Shown here: positions 1 to 7,182 of the stretch, piece after piece
Numbering within the stretch: position 1 is the first letter of the stretch
How the letters are laid out: the number at the start of each line of letters is the position of its first letter
Assembly (NCBI GenBank): GCA_003166025.1
Contig: PMWT01000096.1
Coordinates: 668 to 50,161 of the forward strand
Length of the DNA: 49,494 nt
Direction: 5' to 3'
From: Acidimicrobiaceae bacterium
GTDB lineage: Bacteria; Actinomycetota; Acidimicrobiia; Acidimicrobiales; Palsa-688
The notes under the pieces: generated by a model
The model's database searches: none
Seen by the model: only the letters and a program-made list of their open reading frames with translations
Told to the model about the DNA's origin: nothing
Position numbers and translations under genes: made by a program

Positions 1-456
1 GGCGTAGATGAGCCCAGCGGTCGCCGTGGGCGTGGCCGCCTGGCCCCGCCGGCCCCCCATCTGGCCAGTAACGCGGTCTAGGTAAGCGAGCGTGGCGTCG
101 CGTTCGGCGTCCATGATCCGGTGCATGTCCTCGGCCTGGCCGATAACGCCGAGCTCAGCCACGCTCTTGTGGGCGGCGATGACGATCTCCATTCCCGGCC
201 GGCGCGTGTGCACGAGGCGAGCGCCGGTGTGGGGGTCTCTGGCCCCGCCCGGGCCGAAGAGCGCCTCGTAATTCTCCGACGTCACCGCCCCGGCTAGGTC
301 GAGCGAAGAAGCCCCTGAGCCACCCCAGACCAATGGGGTCTCGCCCCGGGAGGCGTAGTACTCCATAGCCCGGCCGGGGTGGTCGTCTACCCGCCCGAGC
401 ACGGTGGCGCGGTGGTATTCGACCGACTCCGCCCCCATCATCCGCATCCAGCCCAC
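1..456 (-). CDS. MobF/TrwC-type conjugative relaxase, N-terminal part (runs off the left edge)
   Basis: This is the first 152 codons of an open frame that continues past the left edge. The translation has the look of actinobacterial MobF relaxases: a start reading VGWMRMMGAESVEYHR, then DDHPGRAMEYYASRGETP with the paired tyrosines, VWGGSGASSLDLAGAV, and GMEIVIAAHKSVAELGV, the equivalent of the conserved 'SAPKSVS' block. Such enzymes nick at oriT and stay bound to the transferred strand, with a helicase domain further on (not visible here). I chose GTG at 456 because family members begin with this GW-R-MGA-SVEYH string and a GAGGCGGGG stretch lies upstream; ATG at 447 is the alternative. With the excisionase and integrase to its right it marks a conjugative integrated element. 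The family call is from recognition of the motifs, not from a search. Confidence 0.78.
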   Translation of the reverse strand, partial: MGWMRMMGAESVEYHRATVLGRVDDHPGRAMEYYASRGETPLVWGGSGASSLDLAGAVTSENYEALFGPGGARDPHTGARLVHTRRPGMEIVIAAHKSVAELGVIGQAEDMHRIMDAERDATLAYLDRVTGQMGGRRGQAATPTATAGLIYA

Positions 457-552
457 TCGGCCCACCCCGCCTCAACAAACCCCGGCCCAATTTCTTGGCA
501 AGCCACCGGCTTGCAATCGTGTTCTCTGAGCTTTGTGGTTTACCAGGGTGAG

Positions 553-576
553 AAAGCCTTGTGGAGAGGCTTTTTT
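553..576 (+). terminator. Rho-independent-like terminator hairpin
   Basis: AAAGCCT (553-559) pairs perfectly with AGGCTTT (567-573) around a 7-nt loop, and a run of six T follows at 571-576. The shape is that of an intrinsic terminator on the plus strand. No plus-strand gene lies to its left, so it may insulate the relaxase promoter region or end antisense transcription. On the minus strand the tail is only TTTC, so it is weaker there. Confidence 0.55.
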
Positions 577-658
577 GTGTTCGGGCAGTAGTGGTCAATA
601 ACGGTAACGAACGGGCAGAAGAAACTTTAGGAGCACTGGGGCATCCATTTTTGAGAGG

Positions 659-750
659 GGTGTTCTTGGCGGGCGGTGAGGGTTGAGATCGGTCCCCTTG
701 GGGGGTGGGGTGCGAGTTGAGATCGGTGTCCTTGACGGGTGGTGTCGGCG
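659..750 (+). repeat. Three imperfect tandem repeats of about 33 bp
   Basis: Copies begin at 659, 691 and 725. Each opens with GGT followed by a T/C-rich CTTG and a G-rich tract (GGCGGGCGG, GGGGGTGGGG, GACGGGTGG). The first two end in GGGTTGAGATC and GAGTTGAGATC. A further GTGAGTGAGATCGAGG lies at about 762-777. The array sits in the gap between relaxase and excisionase, so it could be a binding array for a relaxosome, excisionase or regulatory protein. It could also be the multiple terminal repeats of an IS21-like element. Function is not shown by the sequence. Confidence 0.5.
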
Positions 751-891
751 AACACGCGGCTTGTGAGTGAGATCGAGGTGGCGGCTCGCGAAGAGGTGCA
801 TGGTGGCCCCGAGGTGCACGCGTTCGTGGGTGAGCAAGATTTCGCCACCTTGGCCCCTACGGGTTAGAAGACCAACCCGAGGAGAAGACTG

Positions 892-1161
892 ATGCCAGAT
901 CCTGTCGTAGTGCCCAAGCTGTTGACCATGGACGAGCTCGCTGAAAGGCTTGGGGTGACCCACCGCCATGTGCGACGTTTGGTCGCCGAGAGACGAGTGC
1001 CGTTCTTGAAGGTGGGCAGGTTCGTTCGTTTCGACCCAGCCAAAATCTCTGCGTGGCTGGACTCGAACCGGGTGCCAGGCCAGCGTGCCGAACAACCTCG
1101 TGCACCCAAGCCGGGGCCGGCGGCATACATCTCTGCCGGTCACTGGGAAGTGAGAAAGTAA
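892..1161 (+). CDS. xis: Excisionase-family helix-turn-helix protein
   Basis: An 89-residue protein whose residues 8-55 form the MerR/excisionase-type winged HTH: LTMDELAERLGVTHRHVRRL, then RVPFLKVGRFVRFDPAKISAWL. Such proteins bend DNA at attachment sites and tip tyrosine integrases toward excision. A GAGGAGA Shine-Dalgarno sequence lies 8 nt before the ATG at 892, and the stop is only 4 nt before the integrase start, so the two are co-transcribed. The basic, proline-rich tail (residues 60-80) is typical of short actinobacterial versions. A plain regulator is possible, but the integrase neighbour favours an Xis role. Confidence 0.8.
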   Translation: MPDPVVVPKLLTMDELAERLGVTHRHVRRLVAERRVPFLKVGRFVRFDPAKISAWLDSNRVPGQRAEQPRAPKPGPAAYISAGHWEVRK

Positions 1162-1165
1162 GCCC

Positions 1166-2335
1166 ATGCCAAGTACCCACCGCCGCCACTTCGGCAGCGC
1201 CCGCAAGCTCCCCTCCGGCCGTTGGCAGGCCTCCTACTGGCACCTCGGGGCGCGACACGTAGCACCTCACACGTTGCCAACCAAGGCCGACGCCCAAGCG
1301 TGGCTGTCCGGTGTCGAGACTGACATCAAACGGGGTACCTGGCTCGACCCTGAGGGCGCGAAGGTCACCTTGGCCTCGTGGCTCCAGCACTGGCTCGAAA
1401 CCGTGGTCGACGGCCGTGTCGGATCCGACAACACCCGCGCCAACTACGCCCAGATCATCCGCGTCCACATCGCACCAGCACTTGGCATGGTGACCCTCAG
1501 CGAGCTCACGGCAGAAATGGTGGACAAGTTCCTGGCGGCCAAGGCTGCCGAGGGGTTAGCAAAGACGCACGTCTCGCGGATGCGCACGATCTTGGCCGAC
1601 GCCCTCCGTCATGCGGAAAGACGCGGTCTCGTGATCCGCAACGTCGCGGCTCTAGCGGTGATGCCGAGGACCAAACCACCGACTGCGCGCCGCTCGTTCA
1701 CCCCGGACGAGGCCAAGGCCGTCCTCAGAGCCGCTCAGGGTGAACGGCTGGAAGCGATGGTGGCGCTCGGCCTTGCCACCGGGCTGCGGCCCGGAGAGCT
1801 CACAGGCTTGCTGTGGTCGGACCTTGACCTCGACGCGGTCCCCCCGACGCTTCGGGTCTCAGGAGCCATGAAGCGTGGGCCCGATGGCCGAGTGTCCCGC
1901 GGTGCCGTAAAGCGTTCGAAAGATGGCCTTAGGACGCTGTCGCTACCGCCCTCGGTCGTAAACACGTTGCGCGCTCACCGCCGGCACCAAATCGAAGAAC
2001 GCCTCGGCGCCGGACCGCTTTGGCAAGACAGCGGGCTTGTTTTCGCGTCCAGCGTAGGGACACCCCTCGATCCCTCCGACGTGCGCCGCACGTTCGCCAG
2101 GATCGGTAAGCGGGCTGGTATCCCCGACGCCAACTACCCGTACCTCCTGCGCCACAGTGCCGTCTCCCTCCTTCTGGACGGCGGCGCCAGCATCGAAGAA
2201 GTGGCCGACCTACTGGGAGACGACCCCCGCACGCTTTATCGCCATTACCGCCACAAGGTGCGGCCGGTGTCCAAGGCAGCCGACCGGATGGAGGGCCTGC
2301 TGTCGAGCGTCGTCCCCCGAGCTTCGCGCACGTAG
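1166..2335 (+). CDS. int: Tyrosine recombinase (integrase) of an integrative element
   Basis: A 389-residue site-specific recombinase with an N-terminal AP2-like arm-binding segment (about 15-60), a core-binding SAM-like domain (about 65-165) and a catalytic domain from about 175. Visible catalytic features are Arg208 in GLATGLRPGEL, the box II arginine in YLLRHSAVSLLLDGG (Arg329) and a C-terminal YRHYRH with Tyr361 as the probable nucleophile. The histidine normally opening HxxR is a tyrosine (Tyr326), and the histidine normally following LG near residue 352 is an aspartate. The gene ends 70 nt from the 3' end of tRNA-Val, the usual arrangement for an element integrated into that tRNA. Start ATG 1166 follows the excisionase stop by 4 nt. 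Confidence 0.9.
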   Translation: MPSTHRRHFGSARKLPSGRWQASYWHLGARHVAPHTLPTKADAQAWLSGVETDIKRGTWLDPEGAKVTLASWLQHWLETVVDGRVGSDNTRANYAQIIRVHIAPALGMVTLSELTAEMVDKFLAAKAAEGLAKTHVSRMRTILADALRHAERRGLVIRNVAALAVMPRTKPPTARRSFTPDEAKAVLRAAQGERLEAMVALGLATGLRPGELTGLLWSDLDLDAVPPTLRVSGAMKRGPDGRVSRGAVKRSKDGLRTLSLPPSVVNTLRAHRRHQIEERLGAGPLWQDSGLVFASSVGTPLDPSDVRRTFARIGKRAGIPDANYPYLLRHSAVSLLLDGGASIEEVADLLGDDPRTLYRHYRHKVRPVSKAADRMEGLLSSVVPRASRT

Positions 2336-2404
2336 CGCGCACGCCTAGGCTCTAAACGACCTCGGGGACCCGCCGCCAAGCACAAACTCCCAGCTCAGAA
2401 CGGG

Positions 2405-2440
2405 TGGGCGTAGAGGGAGTCGAACCCACGACCTCATGCG
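2405..2440. other. Probable attachment site (att core) at the tRNA-Val 3' end
   Basis: Tyrosine integrases of actinobacterial elements commonly recombine within the T arm and anticodon arm at the 3' half of a tRNA gene and leave a direct repeat of it at the far end of the element. Here int points into this tRNA from 70 nt away, and the tRNA stays intact. The partner repeat is not in the window; it should lie left of position 1. The exact core cannot be defined from one side. Confidence 0.5.
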
Positions 2441-2478
2441 CGTCATGCATGCGCTCTAACCAGCTGAGCTATACGCCC
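2405..2478 (-). tRNA. tRNA-Val (anticodon GAC)
   Basis: The cloverleaf reads on the minus strand from 2478 to 2405. The acceptor stem GGGCGTA pairs with TACGCCC, the D stem is GCTC/GAGC, and the anticodon stem CATGC/GCATG encloses the loop ATGACGC, giving anticodon GAC. The T arm is GTGGG-TTCGACT-CCCTC with one U-U mismatch. The discriminator is A and the genome continues CCC, so a full CCA is not encoded. The 3' end faces the integrase gene, which makes it the likely integration target. Confidence 0.93.
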
Positions 2479-2535
2479 GAAGCTGTATAGGTTATCAGCC
2501 GGCCCGCGCCCGACGCGCCCTTCAGCGTCCCGGCG

Positions 2536-4269
2536 TCAGTGCGCCAGTACGGCGACCGAACGCGGTGGCAGCCAGGCCCTGGCTTCGCCGCCGCTCGTCT
2601 CCACTCCCACCCCCTCCTTTGAGGCCATTACCACCGAGGCACCGCTGTCGAGCGGGAGGGCCTGGCGCTCATCGGCCAGGTTGGCGGCGATGCTGAACCG
2701 ACCACGGTTGACTACGAGCCACCTGGCTTGTTCGTCGAAGGCGGTACCCACCAGTTTGCGGTCGTGGCTCGAGAGGTCGGGCTCGCTCCGGCGTAGCGCG
2801 ATCAACCGACGGTGCCACTCGAGCAACGAGCGGTGTGGCTCCCGGCCCAGCTCCGACCAGTCGAGCTTGGAGCGCAGGAACGTCTCGAGAGCCTGCGGGT
2901 CCGGGACTCCGGCCCCCGCAGGCATCGGGTGCTCCCGGCGGCGGCCCTCCCGTACCGCGGCGCCGAGCTCGGTGTCCTGATGGTCGGTGAAGTAGAGGAA
3001 CGGCGTCGACGCCCCCCACTCCTCCCCCTGGAACAACATGGGCACGAACGGCGAGAGCAACACCAATGCCGCCCCGACCTTCAACAGGTCCGGGCCCACT
3101 AAGGCGGCGGTGCGCTCGCCGAAAGCGCGGTTGCCAACCTGGTCGTGGTTTTGCAAGCAGCAGACGAAGCAGGCGCCCGACAGATCCTCTGCCGGCCGGC
3201 CGTGGCGCCGCTGGCGGAACTCGGAGAACTCCCCGTCGTACACATAGGCGTCCGTAAAAGCTTTGGCCAATTGGGCGACCCGACCGAAATCGACGTAATA
3301 ACCACTGTTCTCGCCGGTTAGGACAGTGTGCAGGGCGTGATGGAAGTCGTCGTCCCAGGACGCGCTCAGGCCGTAGCCATGGCTCTCACGCGGCCGGCAC
3401 AACCTAGGGTCGTTGCGGTCGCTCTCGGCGATGACCCATAGCTCGCGCCCGACCTCCTCGGCCAGCCCAGCGACGGCGCCGGAAAGCTCCTCTAGGAGAT
3501 GGAGGGCGCTTTCGTCGTAGATGGCATGTACGGCGTCTAGGCGCAAACCGTCGAGATGGTAGTCCCGCAGCCACATGAGGGCATTGGAGATCACGAAGTC
3601 CCGCACCCCGTAGCTTCCCTTGCCGTCCATGTTGACCGCTGAGCCCCACGGAGTCCGGTAATCGTCGGTGAAGTACGGCCCATACTCGCTCAGGTAGTTG
3701 CCGGCCGGCCCGAGGTGGTTGTACACAACGTCGAGCATGACGGCGGCGCCTTGGGCGTGACAGGCATCGACCAACCGCTTCAAGCCGTCCGGTCCCCCAT
3801 AGGCGTGATGTGGCGCCCACAGGTCGGCGCCGTCATAACCCCAGCCCCGGCGGCCGCTGGCCTCGGCCACGGGTAACAGTTCGATGGCGTTGACGCCCAG
3901 TTCGACCAAGTGCGCGAGCCCGGAGATGGCCCCGTCGAACGTCCCTTCCGGGCTGAAGGTCCCGACGTGAAGCTCATAGATCATGGCCCCGGACAGAGCC
4001 GTTCCGTGCCAACCCTGGTCAGTCCAATCGAACGAACCGTGGTCGACCACGACGGAGGGCCCGTCAACCCCGTCGGGCTGCCAGGCCGAACGGGGGTCGG
4101 GACGGGCTGGCCCGCCGTCCAACGAAAACTGATAACGGTCCCCAGGGGCGGCCGGGACGTCCAGACGCCACCAACCTCGCTCCCGCGCCGCCATCGCCAA
4201 CCGGCGCTGACCGTCGAGCACCAGCTCGACGCGTTGGTGGCCCGGAGCCCAGACTTCGAACATGACCAT
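2536..4269 (-). CDS. treZ: Malto-oligosyltrehalose trehalohydrolase
   Basis: A 577-residue GH13 enzyme that releases trehalose from maltooligosyltrehalose made by TreY (EC 3.2.1.141), in the cytoplasm. Residues 1-80 are the N-terminal beta-sandwich (FEVWAPGHQRVELVLDG). The catalytic barrel shows IYELHVGTF, GYDGADLWAPHHAYGGP, VMLDVVYNHLGP, the nucleophile Asp245 in GLRLDAVHAI, the acid/base Glu282 in VIAESD and the third acidic residue in LQNHDQVGN. GEEWGASTPFLYFTDH is the family-specific segment. Length is normal. It starts 10 nt after the treY stop, so the two form one minus-strand operon. No treX debranching gene lies beside the pair. Confidence 0.95.
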   Translation of the reverse strand: MVMFEVWAPGHQRVELVLDGQRRLAMAARERGWWRLDVPAAPGDRYQFSLDGGPARPDPRSAWQPDGVDGPSVVVDHGSFDWTDQGWHGTALSGAMIYELHVGTFSPEGTFDGAISGLAHLVELGVNAIELLPVAEASGRRGWGYDGADLWAPHHAYGGPDGLKRLVDACHAQGAAVMLDVVYNHLGPAGNYLSEYGPYFTDDYRTPWGSAVNMDGKGSYGVRDFVISNALMWLRDYHLDGLRLDAVHAIYDESALHLLEELSGAVAGLAEEVGRELWVIAESDRNDPRLCRPRESHGYGLSASWDDDFHHALHTVLTGENSGYYVDFGRVAQLAKAFTDAYVYDGEFSEFRQRRHGRPAEDLSGACFVCCLQNHDQVGNRAFGERTAALVGPDLLKVGAALVLLSPFVPMLFQGEEWGASTPFLYFTDHQDTELGAAVREGRRREHPMPAGAGVPDPQALETFLRSKLDWSELGREPHRSLLEWHRRLIALRRSEPDLSSHDRKLVGTAFDEQARWLVVNRGRFSIAANLADERQALPLDSGASVVMASKEGVGVETSGGEARAWLPPRSVAVLAH

Positions 4270-4279
4270 GCCGGTACAC

Positions 4280-7084
4280 CTACCCTCTTCGGCCCCTTGG
4301 TTCCCTGATCTTTTCCAACAGGGCCACGGGAACGGTGGCGAGAAGCTCCCTGACCAGCACGTCTCCCCGGTGGTGCCGGCCCGAAAGGACGTCGGCCCAC
4401 TGCCCGGGGGGCAGGCTCAACGAGGTACTGCGCCATCCCCCCTCTTCTTCCAGGGCGAGAGGCCAACGGGTCACCACCGTGACAACGTCCGTCCCCCGGC
4501 TGAAGGCCACACCGTGGTCGGCGGCGGGACCGCTCAACGGCAGTGGCCCGTAGGCGCCGCGCTTGCCTTCACCGAAAGACGGCCGCTTGCGGCGACGCAG
4601 CTCCAGTGCCCGGTGGACCAAGGCCAGTTTGACAAGGCCGCGCTCATCCCCTTCGGCCCACAACTGGCCGATATCAGCGACATCTACGTCTTTCAACATG
4701 GCGGCGCGTGCCTCGTAGTCGACCGGCCTCCGGTTGTCGGGGTCGACCAATGACAGGTCCCACAGCTCGCTCCCCTGGTAGAGGTCGGGCACACCTGGAG
4801 CGGTAAGCGTCAACAGTTTGAGGGCCAAGGAATTTGACCAGCCCGGCCGGCGCACCCTCTCGGCGAACTCGCCCACCTCGGCCATGAACCTCCGCGAGCG
4901 CATAATGGAAGAAGCGAAATGGTTGACCGCGCTCTCGTAGATCTGGTTTGGATCGTCCCAACTGGTGTGCAGTTTGGCTTCCCTGACCGCCTTTTCGAGG
5001 AACGCCAGGGCCCGATCGGCCGTGATGGGCCACGCCCCCACCAGCGTCTGGTAAAACATCCATTCCGTCCCCGGGTCGGGCATGTCGGCGACACGGTGAC
5101 GCCGGGTCAGCTTGTGCCAACGATCAACCGCTTCCGCCCACGGGCCCGGGATCTCCGACAGGACCGAGATGCGTGCTCGAACGTCCTCGGAGCGCTTGGT
5201 GTCATGAGTCGACGTAGCGAGAAGCCCGTACGGGTACCGGGCCACGGCATTGGCGCACCACCCGTGAAAATCCCCGATATCGGTACCCGGTGACCCGGGG
5301 TCCCCTCCCACCTCGTTCAGGGCCAGGAGGGGCGTATAGCGGTAAAAAGCAGTGTCCTCAACGGCCTTGGCCATCACCGGTCCCGTCACCTGTTGGAACC
5401 GTTGGACCATTTCCGTCTCCGCCGGGCCGTCTAGTTGCAGCAGCAGGATCTGGCGCAGGAAGGCCAGAAGCTCTCCGTCGATCTCGGGACGCCTGAGACC
5501 GGCTGTCACCACGGCCCGAGCCACGGTAGCCACGTCCTGCTGAGAAGCCTTTTCCCCGGGGACGAGGTATGTGCGGTAGACACTGAAACAGGCGATCACC
5601 TCGGCCAGGCATTCGCGTAACTCCCGGAGCGTATGGTCCGAGTGACGCCGATGGCCCTCGCACACCTTGGCCATGCGGTCGACAAGACGAGTGAGGTCAG
5701 TGGCCAACGAGGTGCCCAGCACTTGCAGCTTGCAGTCGTGGACCAGGTCTTCAAACGACTGGTCGAACCCGCTGAACGACCTGAACGCGGCGTCGAGAGC
5801 GACGGCCCCCTCTTTCTTTATCAAGAGCCCGCCCGCTAAGTTGAGCCAGTCGTAACCGGTCGTGCCCGCCACGGGCCAGTCCGCCGGGAGCTGCTCGCCC
5901 CGCTCCAGTATCTTTTCGACCAACGCCCACACCCCTGACCCGGCCTCTTCGAGCCGCTCCAGGTAACTCCGGGGATCGCGCAGACCGTCAATGTGGTCCA
6001 CCCGCAGGCCGTCGATCACCCCCTCGTGCAACCAGCGCAGGATGAGCCGGTGGCTGTCGGCAAATACGGCGTCGTCCTCCACCCGGATACCTACGAGGTC
6101 GTTTATGTCGAAGAACCGCCGGTACTGGCCCTCCTCTGATGCCGTCCGCCAGAAAGCGAGACGGTAGTTCTGGCGCTGCAACAATGCGTCGAGGGGATCG
6201 GGCTGGGAACCGACTGCTTCGGTCTCGGCGTTAAGGGCGGCATCGACCTCAGGGTGCTGGGTACACAGGACCATCAGGCGAGCCCGCAGGACCTCTTTGT
6301 CGCGGTGACGTTCCCTCACGCTGGCCCGGTCGGTGGCCCATGAAGGTGGAAGCCGCCCCAGGGCCGTCCCGATGCTTTCCACTTCGGCCCTCACGCCGGG
6401 CTCAAAACCGCGCGGCAGCCGCCGGGCAGCCTTGGCCACCAACTGGTCGAGGCTGCGGGGCGCTATTGGCACCTGCTGTTCGTAATAGCGAACGGTGAAC
6501 GTGCCTTTGGAGTGCTCCAACTTGAAGCGGCCCGCTTCGAGCTCGCGGCCGTAATGGTCCCCCAATATGGGAAGCAGTACCACGCTGTTACCGTGGGGAT
6601 GGTTCATCTCCGGCGCGCCCCAGTCCACGTCGAAATAACCGGCGTAGATACTGGACGGCCCGTTCTCCAGGACGTCCCACCACCAGCGGTTGTCCCGGGT
6701 GGCGACGGCCATGTGGTTGGGGACCACGTCCAGGATCTGACCAAGGGCCGCCTCCCCGAGCGCCCGTTGAAGTTCGAGGTAGCCCCGGTCCCCACCCAGC
6801 TCCTCGTTGACCGCCGCCGGGTCGACCACGTCGTAACCGTGCGTGCTGCCTTTGGCGGCCTGCAGCACCGGCGACAGGTAGACGTGGCTGATGCCGAGGT
6901 CGGCCAGGTAGCCGGTTATGGCGGCGGCGTCCGAAAAGCCAAAACCCGCGTGCAACTGCAACCGGTACGTGGCACGCCGGGGAGCCCTTTGGCCGTAGGC
7001 ACCCGCCCTAGCTCGCCCCGTCCCCTTGTGCTCCGCGCCCGCGCCAGCCTTGTGCTCCACGCCCGCGCCAGCCTTGTGCTCCAT
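4280..7084 (-). CDS. treY: Maltooligosyltrehalose synthase
   Basis: A 934-residue GH13 enzyme that isomerises the reducing-end alpha-1,4 bond of a maltodextrin to alpha-1,1 (EC 5.4.99.15), the first step of the TreY-TreZ pathway. Motifs include TYRLQLHAGFGFSDA at the domain start (residue about 39), GSTHGYDVVDPAAVNEELGG, the nucleophile in GLRVDHIDGLRDP, and STHDTKRSEDVRARI. Length is somewhat above the usual size because of an N-terminal extension of about 38 residues with EHKAGAG repeats. The true start could be later, but no better start with a ribosome site is obvious. It is followed by treZ after 10 nt and is divergent from lgt. Confidence 0.95.
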   Translation of the reverse strand: MEHKAGAGVEHKAGAGAEHKGTGRARAGAYGQRAPRRATYRLQLHAGFGFSDAAAITGYLADLGISHVYLSPVLQAAKGSTHGYDVVDPAAVNEELGGDRGYLELQRALGEAALGQILDVVPNHMAVATRDNRWWWDVLENGPSSIYAGYFDVDWGAPEMNHPHGNSVVLLPILGDHYGRELEAGRFKLEHSKGTFTVRYYEQQVPIAPRSLDQLVAKAARRLPRGFEPGVRAEVESIGTALGRLPPSWATDRASVRERHRDKEVLRARLMVLCTQHPEVDAALNAETEAVGSQPDPLDALLQRQNYRLAFWRTASEEGQYRRFFDINDLVGIRVEDDAVFADSHRLILRWLHEGVIDGLRVDHIDGLRDPRSYLERLEEAGSGVWALVEKILERGEQLPADWPVAGTTGYDWLNLAGGLLIKKEGAVALDAAFRSFSGFDQSFEDLVHDCKLQVLGTSLATDLTRLVDRMAKVCEGHRRHSDHTLRELRECLAEVIACFSVYRTYLVPGEKASQQDVATVARAVVTAGLRRPEIDGELLAFLRQILLLQLDGPAETEMVQRFQQVTGPVMAKAVEDTAFYRYTPLLALNEVGGDPGSPGTDIGDFHGWCANAVARYPYGLLATSTHDTKRSEDVRARISVLSEIPGPWAEAVDRWHKLTRRHRVADMPDPGTEWMFYQTLVGAWPITADRALAFLEKAVREAKLHTSWDDPNQIYESAVNHFASSIMRSRRFMAEVGEFAERVRRPGWSNSLALKLLTLTAPGVPDLYQGSELWDLSLVDPDNRRPVDYEARAAMLKDVDVADIGQLWAEGDERGLVKLALVHRALELRRRKRPSFGEGKRGAYGPLPLSGPAADHGVAFSRGTDVVTVVTRWPLALEEEGGWRSTSLSLPPGQWADVLSGRHHRGDVLVRELLATVPVALLEKIREPRGRRG
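7024..7081 (-). repeat. 24-bp tandem repeat (2.4 copies) in the treY 5' end
   Basis: Two 24-nt units encoding EHKAGAG plus V or A, followed by a 10-nt partial third unit, lie directly after the ATG. They form a low-complexity extension before the TYRLQLHAGF domain start, so copy number could vary without harming catalysis. Confidence 0.75.
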
Positions 7085-7182
7085 AACAGTGGCCTTCCTG
7101 CCTTCGGGGCCCGGGCTTACGACGAACGACCGGGCCGCGTCGTTCCTACCCGCTTATGCGCCCCACTAGCCTGTCGAACGAC

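Larger units (their letters stand above)
457..891. other. Intergenic region between relaxase and excisionase; candidate oriT/control region
   Basis: This stretch of about 435 bases has no convincing gene. The open frames crossing it on the minus strand read as arginine- and proline-rich out-of-frame translations. It contains a hairpin with a T-run (553-576) and three imperfect tandem repeats (from 659). Its place between a relaxase start and the excisionase is where transfer origins and divergent promoters are often found in integrated conjugative elements. The oriT suggestion is inference only. Confidence 0.35.

Noticed and set aside
659-777. IS21-family insertion sequence
   Set aside because: The repeats recall IS21 ends, but no istA or istB frame or relic is visible nearby, so I left it as a possibility only.
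595-1206. Minus-strand open frame of 203 residues across the excisionase
   Set aside because: It is rich in Arg, Pro and His with no motif, and lies opposite a clear excisionase that has its own ribosome site.
2401-2478. tRNA-Met reading, suggested by CAT triplets in the anticodon arm
   Set aside because: Folding the minus strand puts GAC, not CAT, at positions 34-36 of a 7-nt loop with T at position 33.
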